From Bog-473 sp963726135 (GTDB lineage Bacteria; Actinomycetota; Acidimicrobiia; Acidimicrobiales; RAAP-2), in the NCBI GenBank assembly GCA_963726135.1, contig CAVSBE010000008.1:1984001-2048000 (forward strand): a stretch of 64,000 nucleotides of DNA, given 5' to 3'. Position numbers and translations under genes: made by a program. Shown here piece after piece: positions 8,179-16,474 of this stretch (positions are counted from its first letter, which is position 1; every line of letters begins with the position of its first letter). The notes beneath the pieces are model-generated. The model saw only the letters and a list, made by a program, of their open reading frames with translations, had not been told where the DNA came from and searched no databases.

Positions 8179-9127
8179 TCAGGAGTCGCGGAGCCGAGCG
8201 AGCTGGCGGGACAGCCAGCCGTCCATGTCGCGCATGGCCTGCTGCACGGCCACCGCTCCGGGCACGAGCAGATACGCGTGGGGCAAGGCCCGCGATGACA
8301 TGGAGCTCGCAGGGCACGCCGGCTTGGTTGAGCCGCTGCGCGTAGTCGATGTCCTCGTCGCGGAAGCCGTCGATGGAACCGACGATCACGCAGGTCGGCG
8401 GTAGGCCGGCGAGCTCGGTGGCCCGGGCCGCGGCAGCGTAAGGCGGGACGTCGTCGGTCCCGTACAGCCCGCCGAGGTAGGCGCGCCAGCCGAACTCGTT
8501 GGACGCCGAGCTCCAGACGTACAGGCCGCCGGCCCGGATCGACGGCGTCGTCTGGCGATCGTCGAGCATCGGGCAGTCGAGCAGCTGGAACGCGAGCGGG
8601 ACCTCGGCCCGGTCGCGGGCGAGGAGCACGAGTGCTGCGGCCAGGCCGCCGCCGGCGCTCAGCCCGTAGACCCCGATGCGCTCCCGATCGACGCCGAGCT
8701 CCTCGGCATTGTCGTACGCCCAGCGCAATGCGGCGTAGCAGTCATCGAGCGGCCCCGGATAGGGGGTTTCGGGAGCGAGCCGGTAGTCAACCGAGATGCC
8801 GACGATCCCGAGCTCCGGGCACCAGCGGTCGAGCAGCGGGTCGTCCATGTCGTAGGAGCCGATGACGTAGCCACCTCCGTGAATGGTGACGATCGCCGGA
8901 AGGTTTCCCTCGGCACCGGCGGGCCGGTGCACCCGCACTCGGACCGGTGGGTCGCCCGGCACCAGGTGATCGACGCGCGTCACCTTGTCGGAGAGGTCCG
9001 GTGATTCGAAGGATACGTCCCTCATGGCCGCGATCCCGTCGCGGTCGAGGGGTGGGAGCTCGAACGAGTCCAGCACCGTGCGCAGCTCGGGATCGAGCAG
9101 TCCCCTCACGTCCCCGTCGCCAGTCAT
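8179..9127 (-). CDS. alpha/beta hydrolase, HSL-type esterase/lipase (frameshifted near 3' end)
   Basis: An esterase of the hormone-sensitive-lipase family, with the oxyanion motif 'IHGGGYVIGSYD', the nucleophile elbow 'GLSAGGG' and the acid region 'SIDGFRDEDI'. After 'ELHVIAG' the frame is lost. Dropping one base in the run at 8278-8292 restores 'LPHAYLLVPGAVAV', including the catalytic His, and a stop at 8179, giving 315 residues. Read without correction, the frame runs on with unrelated Arg/Pro-rich residues to 8045 and overlaps the thioesterase. The ATG at 9127 overlaps the SDR stop (ATGA). An extra base from sequencing is more likely than true loss. Confidence 0.82.
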
Positions 9128-9963
9128 GTCAGCGAGGTCCCACCGCTGCGGAAGGCCGCAATGACGCCCCCATCGACCGCAAGATCGATCCCCGTGACGA
9201 AACTGGCCTCGTCGGACAGGAGGAACGCTGCCCCGGCCGCCACCTCCTCGGGATTGCCCTTGCGGCCGAACGGTGAGAGCTGCACGAGCATGTCGTCGGT
9301 GTCCGGGCGGGCCTCGGCCTCCTGCCGGCCCATCAGGGTGTCGATCATGCCTGGCGTGACCGAGCAGATACGGGCGCCCGCGCGCCCGTAGCGCGCGGAC
9401 TCGCGCCGAACCATTCGGTGCACTCCTCGTTTCGCCCAGGTGTAGGCCATCCCCGGGTCCTCGATGTCGGGTCCGACGGCTTCCCGGATGCGATCGAGGA
9501 ACGCATCGTGGAGCGGGTCGTCGAGCACCGCGTCTGGTTCATGGTCGGCCTCACCGAGTGCGAGCAGCGGCGCAATCGACGCAAAGCACACGACGGCCGT
9601 CCCCGCGGACGCCAGGCGGAAGCAGGCGTCGACGAGCAGCGCCGTCCCGACGAGGTCGACCGCGAGGATCTCCCGCCAGTCGGCCATGGTCGGGGACACG
9701 CCGGCGACGTGGGCGACGGCCCGCAGCCGGCCCAGCTCCGATGCCCGCGTCGCCAGTCGGGCGATGCCGTCGCGGTCCTTGACGTCGAGCCCGAACGACT
9801 CGACCTTTGCCGGGGCGCTGCCCGATGCGAGGGTCTGTGCCGTCTCGGCCAGGATCAGTTCGTCGCGGTCGACCAGCAACAGGACGTCGACCATGTGAGC
9901 AACTCGTTCGGCACAGGCCCGTCCCATCCCTCGGGCCGCCCCTGTCACGATGCCCACGTCCAT
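9124..9963 (-). CDS. short-chain dehydrogenase/reductase (SDR)
   Basis: A 279-residue classical SDR starting MDVGIVTGAARGMGRA (ATG at 9963 after GGAAGGAGCGGCGC). The TGxxxGxG nucleotide motif is at residues ~7-14. The usual NNAG reads 'AHVAGVSPT', with a Ser-like region at 'ASIAPLLALGE'. The active-site motif is 'YTWAKRGVHRM' (YxxxK), followed by 'SVTPGMIDT' and the C-terminal 'GGVIAAF' end. The longer insert before the Tyr is typical of some actinobacterial SDRs. It is coupled to the downstream esterase by an ATGA overlap. It probably oxidises or reduces a secondary alcohol/ketone. Confidence 0.9.
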   Translation of the reverse strand: MDVGIVTGAARGMGRACAERVAHMVDVLLLVDRDELILAETAQTLASGSAPAKVESFGLDVKDRDGIARLATRASELGRLRAVAHVAGVSPTMADWREILAVDLVGTALLVDACFRLASAGTAVVCFASIAPLLALGEADHEPDAVLDDPLHDAFLDRIREAVGPDIEDPGMAYTWAKRGVHRMVRRESARYGRAGARICSVTPGMIDTLMGRQEAEARPDTDDMLVQLSPFGRKGNPEEVAAGAAFLLSDEASFVTGIDLAVDGGVIAAFRSGGTSLT

Positions 9964-10027
9964 GCGCCGCTCCTTCCCGCCACGTGGGCTTCTCGGTTCG
10001 CCGATCTGCGGCGTGACCTTTTCCAAC

Positions 10028-10046
10028 GCTGACGTCGACGTCGTGC
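10028..10046. promoter_or_regulatory. candidate operator (TGACGTCGACGTCGT)
   Basis: The sequence TGACGTCGACGTCGT lies at 10030-10044, about 67 bp before the SDR start on the minus strand. It contains the palindrome GACGTCGACGTC. It resembles the sites at 7157, 14275 and 18444, all in non-coding DNA before catabolic genes. Calling it an operator is inferred from the recurrence. Confidence 0.45.
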
Positions 10047-10134
10047 TAGCAGCCGCGCGGGCGTCGGGTCAACGGGGCAGCGCCGTCCGCCGGTATCGGT
10101 CCGGATCGCCCGGGGCGGTCGCGCCGCAGCTTCG

Positions 10135-10788
10135 TCAGTCCTGCCGCCGGACAGCCGCGAGGCAGAAGTCGACGACGCGGTCGACCTCAGAAGGAGTCGG
10201 GGGCACGCCCTGCCAGAGGTAGTCGGAGAGCCTCCCGAGCGTGGCGTGCGAAGCGAGCGCGGCGTCGAGCTCGGGTGCATCGCTGCCCAGCGCCGAGAAC
10301 GGGTCGTGCAGGAGGGAGGCCAGGGGGGCGCTGGCGAAGTGCCGGCCCGCCGCCAACCCACCGCCCACGCTCCCCCCGTTCCACAGCACGGCCAACGTGG
10401 TGACGGCGATGTCGCCGCTCGCCTGCGCCAGCACGCCCTCGACCCAGCGCCGGACCTGCGCCTCGGGGGTCGGCTCCTTCGCCAGTTGGTGAGCGAGGTA
10501 GCTGCGCAGGCGCTCGCCACCGTCTTCGAGGATCGCGGTGACCAGGGCGTCCTTGGACCGGAAGTGCCGGTAGAAGGCCTCGTTGGACAGGCCGGCCGCG
10601 GCCACGATGTCGGCCACCCGTGGGCGCGACGACGTGCCGCACCGCCCCATGACCTCGAGGGCGGCGTCGAGCAGCCGGCGAACCTCGCCCGCGTACTCGG
10701 TCTCCCTTTTGGCCAACGTGCGGCGGACGATCCGTCCGGCGACGCCGGTCTCGGGTTCTGGTATTGCATTCTTGATAGCCAGAATCAT
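10135..10788 (-). CDS. TetR/AcrR-family transcriptional regulator
   Basis: A 217-residue TetR regulator. The DNA-binding helix-turn-helix is 'VADIVAAAGLSNEAFYRHFRSKDALV' (written here as VADIVAAAGLSNEA then FYRHFRSK), around residues 58-82, followed by a helical ligand domain. The ATG at 10788 gives a ~45-residue extension before the HTH and is the central triplet of the palindrome CAGAAT-CAT-ATTCTG. A later start is therefore possible. It diverges from the acyl-CoA dehydrogenase with only 30 bp between, the classical arrangement of a local repressor with its target. The ligand is probably a pathway acyl-CoA or substrate (inferred). Confidence 0.88.
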   Translation of the reverse strand: MILAIKNAIPEPETGVAGRIVRRTLAKRETEYAGEVRRLLDAALEVMGRCGTSSRPRVADIVAAAGLSNEAFYRHFRSKDALVTAILEDGGERLRSYLAHQLAKEPTPEAQVRRWVEGVLAQASGDIAVTTLAVLWNGGSVGGGLAAGRHFASAPLASLLHDPFSALGSDAPELDAALASHATLGRLSDYLWQGVPPTPSEVDRVVDFCLAAVRRQD

Positions 10789-10794
10789 ATTCTG
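10765..10794 (+). promoter_or_regulatory. promoter of the acyl-CoA dehydrogenase operon with palindromic operator
   Basis: TTGCAT (10765-10770) and TATTCT (10788-10793) form a -35/-10 pair with 17 bp spacing. The perfect inverted repeat CAGAAT-CAT-ATTCTG (10780-10794) covers the -10 box and the start codon of the divergent TetR gene. A TetR dimer bound here would block this promoter and its own gene. The regulator-operator pairing is inferred from position. Confidence 0.6.
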
Positions 10795-10818
10795 ATCACC
10801 GACCGAGGGAGGGCGCAC

Positions 10819-12120
10819 ATGGCGTGGGACTTCGAGACCGATCCGGACTACCAGAAGAAGCTGGACTGGGTGGACGAGTTCGTCCGGGAGGAGGTCGAGC
10901 CGCTCGACCTCGTGTTCCCGCACCAGCAATTCGTGCCCCTCGAGGGGAAGCGGCGCGAGGCCATCGACCCGCTGAAGGAAGAGGTGCGGCGCCAAGGCCT
11001 CTGGGCCACCCACCTCGGGCCCGAGCTGGGCGGCCAGGGATTCGGCCAGCTCAAATTGGCACTGTTGAACGAGATCCTCGGGCGCTCGCAATGGGCGTCG
11101 GTCGTGTTCGGCTGCCAGGCCCCCGACACGGGCAACGCCGAGATCATCGCCCACTACGGAACCCCCGGGCAGAAGGAGCGTTACCTGCAGCCGCTGCTCA
11201 ACGGCGAGTGCTTCTCGAGCTACTCCATGACCGAGCCGCACGCCGGCGCCGACCCGACGCTCTTCAAGACGCGCGCCGACAAGGACGGAGACGAGTGGGT
11301 GATCAACGGATGGAAGTACTTCTCGTCCAACGCCAAGACGGCCTCGTTCCTCATCGTCATGGCGGTCACGAACCCTGACGTGAGCCCCTACAAGGGGATG
11401 TCGATGTTCCTGGTGCCGACCGACACGCCCGGCGTGCACATTGAGCGCAACGTGGGCCTGTACGGGGAGCACCTGAACGAGGGGTCCCACGCCCTCATCC
11501 ACTACGAGGACGTCCGGGTCCCCGCCGAGGCACTGCTCGGAGGCGAGGGTCAGGCGTTCGTGATCGCCCAGACCCGCCTCGGCGGGGGGCGTATCCACCA
11601 CGCCATGCGGACCATCGGCATGGCGCAGAAGGCGATCGACATGATGTGCGAGCGTGCCCTCAGCCGGGAGACCGCGGGCAGCCTGCTCGCCGACAAGCAG
11701 TTCGTGCAGGGCTACATCGCCGACTCCTACGCCCAGCTGATCCAGTTCCGGCTCTTCGTCCTCTACACGGCGTGGGAGATCGACAAGTACAACGACTACA
11801 AGCGGGTCCGCAAGGACATTGCGACGGCCAAGGTCGTCATGCCCACGGTGCTGCACGACATCGCCTGGCGGGCCATGCAGGTGCACGGCGCACTGGGCAC
11901 GACCAACGAGATGCCGTTCTTCGGGATGATCCACGGCGCCGGCGTGATGGGCCTCGCCGACGGGCCGACGGAGGTCCACAAGGTGACGGTCGCCCGCCAG
12001 GTGCTCCGCGACTACTCCCCGAGCGACGACGTCTGGCCCACCCAATGGCTGCCGAAGAGACAGGAGGCCGCCAAGGCCAAGTTCGCCGAATACCTGGAGC
12101 TGGAAGTGGGGAACCTGTGA
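10819..12120 (+). CDS. acyl-CoA dehydrogenase, ACAD10/11-like
   Basis: A 433-residue acyl-CoA dehydrogenase starting MAWDFETDPDYQKKLDWVDE (ATG at 10819, ribosome site GAGGGAGGG). It shows the FAD/substrate stretch 'SMTEPHAGADPT', 'INGWKYFSSNA', and the C-terminal 'QVHGALGTTNEMPF' and 'ADGPTEVHKVTVARQVL'. The sequence style (long, 'GADPT', 'ADGPTEVH') matches the branch that includes human ACAD10/ACAD11 and Pseudomonas LvaC. The next gene is an APH-type kinase, as in the ACAD10/11 fusion. In those systems a 4-hydroxyacyl-CoA is phosphorylated and then converted to the enoyl-CoA. The same chemistry is a good hypothesis here. Confidence 0.92.
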   Translation: MAWDFETDPDYQKKLDWVDEFVREEVEPLDLVFPHQQFVPLEGKRREAIDPLKEEVRRQGLWATHLGPELGGQGFGQLKLALLNEILGRSQWASVVFGCQAPDTGNAEIIAHYGTPGQKERYLQPLLNGECFSSYSMTEPHAGADPTLFKTRADKDGDEWVINGWKYFSSNAKTASFLIVMAVTNPDVSPYKGMSMFLVPTDTPGVHIERNVGLYGEHLNEGSHALIHYEDVRVPAEALLGGEGQAFVIAQTRLGGGRIHHAMRTIGMAQKAIDMMCERALSRETAGSLLADKQFVQGYIADSYAQLIQFRLFVLYTAWEIDKYNDYKRVRKDIATAKVVMPTVLHDIAWRAMQVHGALGTTNEMPFFGMIHGAGVMGLADGPTEVHKVTVARQVLRDYSPSDDVWPTQWLPKRQEAAKAKFAEYLELEVGNL

Positions 12121-13195
12121 GCGACACCGCCGAGTCAACGGCAACACCCACGATTGCCGACGTCGAGAAGCTGACCACCTGGCTAGATGCCCGGGGGCTC
12201 GGGGTCGGCGCGCCGCTCGAGCACAGCTACATCTCGGGCGGCAGCCAGAACGAGATCTACGAGCTTCGCCGCGGCGACCTGCACTGCGCCATGCGCATCC
12301 CCCCACCGAGCGCGCCGGCGCCGCGTGACGATGGCATCCTCCGCGAGTGGCGGATCATCGAAGCCCTCGACGGCACCGACGTGCCGCACACGGAGGCCAT
12401 CGCCGTGTGCACCGACCAGTCGGTACTCGGCCGCACCTTCTACCTGATGGGCTTCGTCGACGGGTGGTCGCCAATGTCCACCAGGCGCGCCTGGCCGGCA
12501 CCGTTCGACACAGACCTGCAAGAGCGCCGCGGCCTCGGCTTCCAGCTCGTCGAGGGCATCGCTCTGCTCTCGCAGGTGGACTGGCGGGCCAAGGGACTGC
12601 AGGACCTGGGCCGACCTGAGGGCTTCCACGAACGCCAGGTCGACCGCTGGACCGCGTTCCTCGAGCGGATCAAGGGCCGCGACGTTACCGGGGTTCGACG
12701 AGGCGGCCGCGTGGCTGAGGGCACACCGGCCCATCGACTACGTCCCCGGGCCTCATGCACGGCGACTACCAGTTCGCCAACGTCATGTTCAAGCACGGTG
12801 CGCCGGCTCGCCTGGCCGCCATCGTTGACTGGGAGATGGGCACCGTCGGCGACCCGAAGCTGGACCTCGGCTGGGTCGTGCACTCCTGGCCCGACGACAC
12901 CGCCAAGGACGAGGACAGGACCGGCGGCTACGTCGACATGGCGGGCATGCCGACGCGGGGCGAGATCCTTGCGCACTACGCCAAGACATCGGGCCGGCAG
13001 GTCGACGACATCGACTACTACTGCGTGCTGGCCAAGTGGAAGCTCGCCGTCGTCCTGGAGCAGGGCTACCAGCGCGCCGGCGACGACGAGAAGCTCCAGG
13101 CGTTCGGCCCCGTGGTGCTCGACCTCATGCAGTCGGCGGGCGAGCTGGCCGCGACGACCGACTACTCGGTTCTGGCCACGCCGGGCGCCGCGTGA
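12117..13195 (+). CDS. APH-family phosphotransferase, probable hydroxyacyl-CoA kinase (two frameshifts)
   Basis: An aminoglycoside-phosphotransferase-fold kinase, 358 residues after correction. The GTG start overlaps the acyl-CoA dehydrogenase stop (GTGA). The N-terminal lobe has 'ISGGSQNEIYEL'. The catalytic loop 'MHGDYQFANVMF' and the metal motif 'IVDWEMGTVGDPKLDLGW' lie in another frame. One extra base in GGGG at 12690-12693 and another in the CCCCGGGCC at 12744-12752 explain the shifts; removing both gives a continuous 'GFDEAAAWLRAHRPIDYVPG' bridge. Without correction the kinase loop is lost. Kinases of this type beside such dehydrogenases (LvaA, the ACAD10/11 kinase domain) act on 4-hydroxyacyl-CoA; that role is inferred here. 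Confidence 0.83.
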
Positions 13196-13233
13196 ACCCT
13201 GCCGGTCGCCGGCCGGCGCGGACCTGACGCGAC

Positions 13234-14229
13234 GTGCGAGCCGCGCTGGCCCGCACCCACGGAGACCCCGGCGTGGTCGAGCTTGCCGAGGTCCCGGCGC
13301 CCGAGCTCGAGGCGGGGCGGGTCAGGGTCCGGGTGCACCTCGCAGCGGTGAATTTCCCCGACGTGCTTCTCGTCGCGGACACCTACCAGATGTCGGTGCC
13401 GACACCGTTCATCCCGGGCAGCGAATTCGCCGGCGTGGTCACCGAGGTCGGCGGCGGTGAGGTCGTCGCCGTCGGGGACAGGGTCTTCGGCTCGACCCTC
13501 GTCGGCGCGTTCGCCGAAGAGGTGGTCGTCCCGGCCAGCTCGCTGACGCGGATCCCGGCCGGGGTGGACGACACGACGGCGGCGGCCTTCGGCGTGGCCT
13601 ACCGGACCGCGTACCACGTGCTGCGGTCAGTTGCGGCACTTTGTCCGGGCGAGGAGTTGGTCGTCCTGGGAGCTGGAGGCGGGGTGGGCACGGCGGCCGT
13701 GCAGCTCGGCGCGGTGCTGGGGGCCACGGTGACCGCGGTCGCCTCCACGCCCGAGAAGCTGGACGCGGCGCGCACCTGCGGTGCGCGGCGCCTCATCGAC
13801 CACCACGCCGGCGACCTGCGCCAGGCCCTGCGCGACGCCCTCCCGCACGGCGCCGATGTGGTCATCGACCCGGTCGGGGGTGAGCTGGCCGAGCCCGCAC
13901 TTCGCTCGCTGCGCTGGGGCGGGCGCTTCGTGACCGTGGGCTACGCGTCCGGGACGATCCCTCGTATCCCGCTCAATCTGGTGCTGCTGAAGGGTGTCCA
14001 CGTCCTGGGGTTCCAGTTCCGCGACTTCGCCTTGCACGCGCCCGAGGAACTGGCGCGCAACGACGGGGAGCTGCTCCATCTGTTGACCCAGGGCCGCGCC
14101 ATCCCGCTCATCGGGGCCACCTTCGACCTCTCGCAGGCCGCGGCGGCGCTCCACCACGTCGCCGAGGGCCACGCCGTCGGCAAGGTCCTGGTGCGGGTGG
14201 CCCCCGCGACGACGGGCGTGGCAGCGTGA
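13234..14229 (+). CDS. zinc-independent alcohol dehydrogenase / NADPH:quinone oxidoreductase (MDR superfamily)
   Basis: A 331-residue medium-chain dehydrogenase/reductase of the quinone-oxidoreductase branch. The GTG start at 13234 gives MRAALARTHGDPGVVELAE. It has the substrate-side stretch 'VNFPDVLLVADTYQ', 'IPGSEFAGVV' and the NADPH-binding 'VLGAGGGVGTAAVQLGAVLGA'. The Cys/His ligands of catalytic zinc are absent, as expected for this branch. It probably reduces a quinone or an enoyl (possibly enoyl-CoA) double bond. It follows the kinase by 38 bp on the same strand, so it is likely part of the same transcript. Confidence 0.9.
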   Translation: MRAALARTHGDPGVVELAEVPAPELEAGRVRVRVHLAAVNFPDVLLVADTYQMSVPTPFIPGSEFAGVVTEVGGGEVVAVGDRVFGSTLVGAFAEEVVVPASSLTRIPAGVDDTTAAAFGVAYRTAYHVLRSVAALCPGEELVVLGAGGGVGTAAVQLGAVLGATVTAVASTPEKLDAARTCGARRLIDHHAGDLRQALRDALPHGADVVIDPVGGELAEPALRSLRWGGRFVTVGYASGTIPRIPLNLVLLKGVHVLGFQFRDFALHAPEELARNDGELLHLLTQGRAIPLIGATFDLSQAAAALHHVAEGHAVGKVLVRVAPATTGVAA

Positions 14230-14272
14230 CGACGCCCCGGAACCGGCGGGACCTGGTGCTTGGGGCGTGGTT

Positions 14273-14293
14273 AGTATCGACGTCGATGTCAGA
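14273..14293. promoter_or_regulatory. candidate operator upstream of CoA-transferase (ATCGACGTCGAT palindrome)
   Basis: The 12-bp perfect palindrome ATCGACGTCGAT (14276-14287) sits in TATCGACGTCGATGTCAGA. Read on the other strand (TGACATCGACGTCGATA) it resembles the sites at 7157, 10030 and 18444. It lies 64 bp before the CoA-transferase start, suggesting a separately regulated internal promoter in this gene set. Confidence 0.5.
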
Positions 14294-14356
14294 GTCAGAT
14301 TCGAGGCCGTGCCGGCCGCCCGCCGGGGCCACGGCCAGGACGCACGGAGGCTGCCG

Positions 14357-15574
14357 GTGACGAGAGTGATGGAGGGCGTCCGCGTCCTCGAGGTGGCGGA
14401 GCACACCTTCGTGCCGGCGGCGTCGGCGCTGCTGTCCGACTGGGGTGCGGAGGTCATCAAGATCGAGCCGGCCGAGCGCGGCGACGCCATGCGCGGCCTG
14501 GCATCGACCGGCGTCGTCACCATCACCGGTGACGTCCACGCGCTGTTGGAGCATTCGAACCGGGGCAAGCGCAGCCTTGCCCTCGACCTCACCACCCCCG
14601 ACGGTCTCGACATTCTCTACAGGCTGGCCGGGACGGCGGACGTCTTCCTCACCAACAAACTGCCGCGCGTGCGCAAGAAGCTCAAGATCGAACTCGAGGA
14701 CATCCGCGCCCACAACCCGCAGATCATCTACGTCGCGGGGACCGGACACGGCGAGCGCGGCCCGGACGCCGACAAGGGCTCCTACGACTCACTGGCGTTC
14801 TGGCAACGGGCCGGGGTGGCGCTCGGCGGCAAGCCAGCCGACATGGAGCGCCTCCCCCTTCCTCCCGCGCCCGGTTTCGGCGACTCCATCGGCGCCATGA
14901 CCATCGCCGGCGGGATCATGGGCGCCCTCTACCACCGTGAGCGGACAGGTGAGGCGACGACGGTCGACGTCTCGCTGCTCGCGACGGGGATGTGGGCCAT
15001 GGGCCAGGCGTTCGCACTGTCGCTCATCAGCAACGTCCCCTGGCAAGGCCCTCCGGCGAACATGATGCGGCAGAACCCCTTGGTGAACACCTACCTGACG
15101 AAGGACGAGCGCTACCTGTCCTTCTGCTGCTTGCAGGCTGGCAAGTACTGGCCGCCCCTCTGCGAGATCCTCGGGCGACCCGAACTGGCGCGGGACGCGC
15201 GCTTCGCCGATCACGCCTCGCTCCTCGAGAACACGGCCGACGTCCAGGAGATCCTGCGCACCGCGTTCGCGGAGTACACGGTGGCCGAGTGGCGCGAGAA
15301 GCTGGCGGACTTCACGGGACAGTGGTGCGTCGTCCAGGACACCCTCGAGGCAGCCGAAGACCCCCAGACGCTGGCCAACGGATACGTGCAGGAGTGCCAC
15401 ACGGCGGGGGGGACCCCGTTCAATCTCGTGGCGGCACCCGTGCAGTTCGGCGGCGAGCCGGCGCCGGCCGGGCGGGCGCCGGAGTTCAACGAACACGGCG
15501 ATGCCGTCCTCGAGGAGCTCGGCATCGACTGGGATACCATCGTGGACCTCAAGGTCCGCTCCGTCGTCGGCTAG
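14357..15574 (+). CDS. CaiB/BaiF (class III) CoA-transferase
   Basis: A 405-residue class III CoA-transferase. The start is GTG at 14357, six bases after GGAGG; the open frame reaches back to 14267 without a ribosome site. It opens 'VMEGVRVLEVAEHTFVPA', followed by 'DWGAEVIKIEP' and 'NRGKRSLALDL'. The catalytic Asp is present in 'PGFGDSIGAMTIAGG', just before 'ALYHRERTGE'. It transfers CoA between a CoA-thioester donor and a free carboxylic acid, activating a pathway acid without ATP. It is followed after 28 bp by an SDR. Confidence 0.93.
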   Translation: MTRVMEGVRVLEVAEHTFVPAASALLSDWGAEVIKIEPAERGDAMRGLASTGVVTITGDVHALLEHSNRGKRSLALDLTTPDGLDILYRLAGTADVFLTNKLPRVRKKLKIELEDIRAHNPQIIYVAGTGHGERGPDADKGSYDSLAFWQRAGVALGGKPADMERLPLPPAPGFGDSIGAMTIAGGIMGALYHRERTGEATTVDVSLLATGMWAMGQAFALSLISNVPWQGPPANMMRQNPLVNTYLTKDERYLSFCCLQAGKYWPPLCEILGRPELARDARFADHASLLENTADVQEILRTAFAEYTVAEWREKLADFTGQWCVVQDTLEAAEDPQTLANGYVQECHTAGGTPFNLVAAPVQFGGEPAPAGRAPEFNEHGDAVLEELGIDWDTIVDLKVRSVVG

Positions 15575-15602
15575 CACCGACTCGTACATCAGGAGGACGC
15601 AC

Positions 15603-16433
15603 ATGGGTGTATTCGACGCATTTGGCTACGACGGGAAGCGGGTCCTGGTCGTCGGCGGCGCGACCGGCATGGGCGCGGCCACGGCGGAGCTGGTGCAGGA
15701 CGCCGGCGCCGAGGTGGTCGTCATGGACTTCGCCGAGGTGACGCTTCCCGGGGCCAAGGCCATCCATGTCAACCTGGCCGACAAGGCCTCGATCGAGGCC
15801 GCCGTGGACGAGTGTGGCGGCCCGGTGCACGCGCTGTTCTCGTGCGCCGGTGTGGCCGACGGCACACCGGGAATCGAGAGGATCAACTTCGTCGGGCACC
15901 GGCACCTCATCAACCGGATGCTCGCGGGCGGCATGCTGTCCCGTGGTTCGGCCATCGGCTTCATCTCCTCCGCCGCCGGCCTCGGTTGGGAGTCCAACCT
16001 CGAGACGTTGAAGGAATACATGGACACGGCCGACTTCGACGCGGCGGCCGCCTGGGCGGTCGAGCACGGCTTCGCCGACTACTTCCATTCCAAGCAGGCC
16101 GTCTGCGCTTACGTCGCCCGGGAAGCGTTCCCCCTACTCAAGCAGGGGATCCGGATCAACGCGATCTGCCCGGGGCCGACCGACACCCCGCTCGCCCAGG
16201 CGAACAAGGAGATGTGGCTGGGTTTCGGCGCCGACTACCGCGGGGAGGTCGGCATCGAGGCCTCGACGCCGCTCGAGCAGGCCTACCCGCTCGTCTTCCT
16301 GTGCAGCGACGCGGCGGTGGCCATCACCGGCATCACCATGATCACCGACGTCGGCTACGTCAGTTCGGGGATCACCGGCTCGTTCCCGCCGGCCACGGAC
16401 GTCGCCGGCTTCCTCCTGGGGCGGTTGGGGTAG
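15603..16433 (+). CDS. short-chain dehydrogenase/reductase (SDR)
   Basis: A 276-residue SDR starting MGVFDAFGYDGKRVLVVGG (ATG at 15603, ribosome site AGGAGG). The cofactor motif GGATGMGAATAEL (TGxxxGxG variant) is at the N terminus, and 'VMDFAE' suggests NAD preference from the acidic residue after strand 2. 'FSCAG' replaces NNAG. The active site shows 'SSAAGLGW' and 'YFHSKQAV' (YxxxK). A ~25-residue insert between Ser and Tyr is shared with several actinobacterial 'NAD-dependent epimerase/SDR' proteins of catabolic clusters. It ends convergently with DoxX, separated by a hairpin. Confidence 0.9.
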   Translation: MGVFDAFGYDGKRVLVVGGATGMGAATAELVQDAGAEVVVMDFAEVTLPGAKAIHVNLADKASIEAAVDECGGPVHALFSCAGVADGTPGIERINFVGHRHLINRMLAGGMLSRGSAIGFISSAAGLGWESNLETLKEYMDTADFDAAAAWAVEHGFADYFHSKQAVCAYVAREAFPLLKQGIRINAICPGPTDTPLAQANKEMWLGFGADYRGEVGIEASTPLEQAYPLVFLCSDAAVAITGITMITDVGYVSSGITGSFPPATDVAGFLLGRLG

Positions 16434-16447
16434 CCCTCCCTCCCGCG

Positions 16448-16472
16448 CCTCCGCCGGCGCCGTCGGCGGAGG
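16448..16472. terminator. bidirectional terminator-like hairpin
   Basis: A perfect 9-bp stem, CCTCCGCCG (16448-16456) with CGGCGGAGG (16464-16472), and a 7-nt loop. It fills the 41-bp gap between the convergent SDR and DoxX genes. It has no T-tract, which is common in high-G+C genomes. Confidence 0.6.
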
Positions 16473-16474
16473 AG

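Noticed and set aside
12690..12752. Programmed ribosomal frameshifting in the kinase gene
   Set aside because: Two shifts in the same direction within 60 bp, no slippery heptamer with a stimulatory structure, and similar indels in five unrelated genes favour sequence error.
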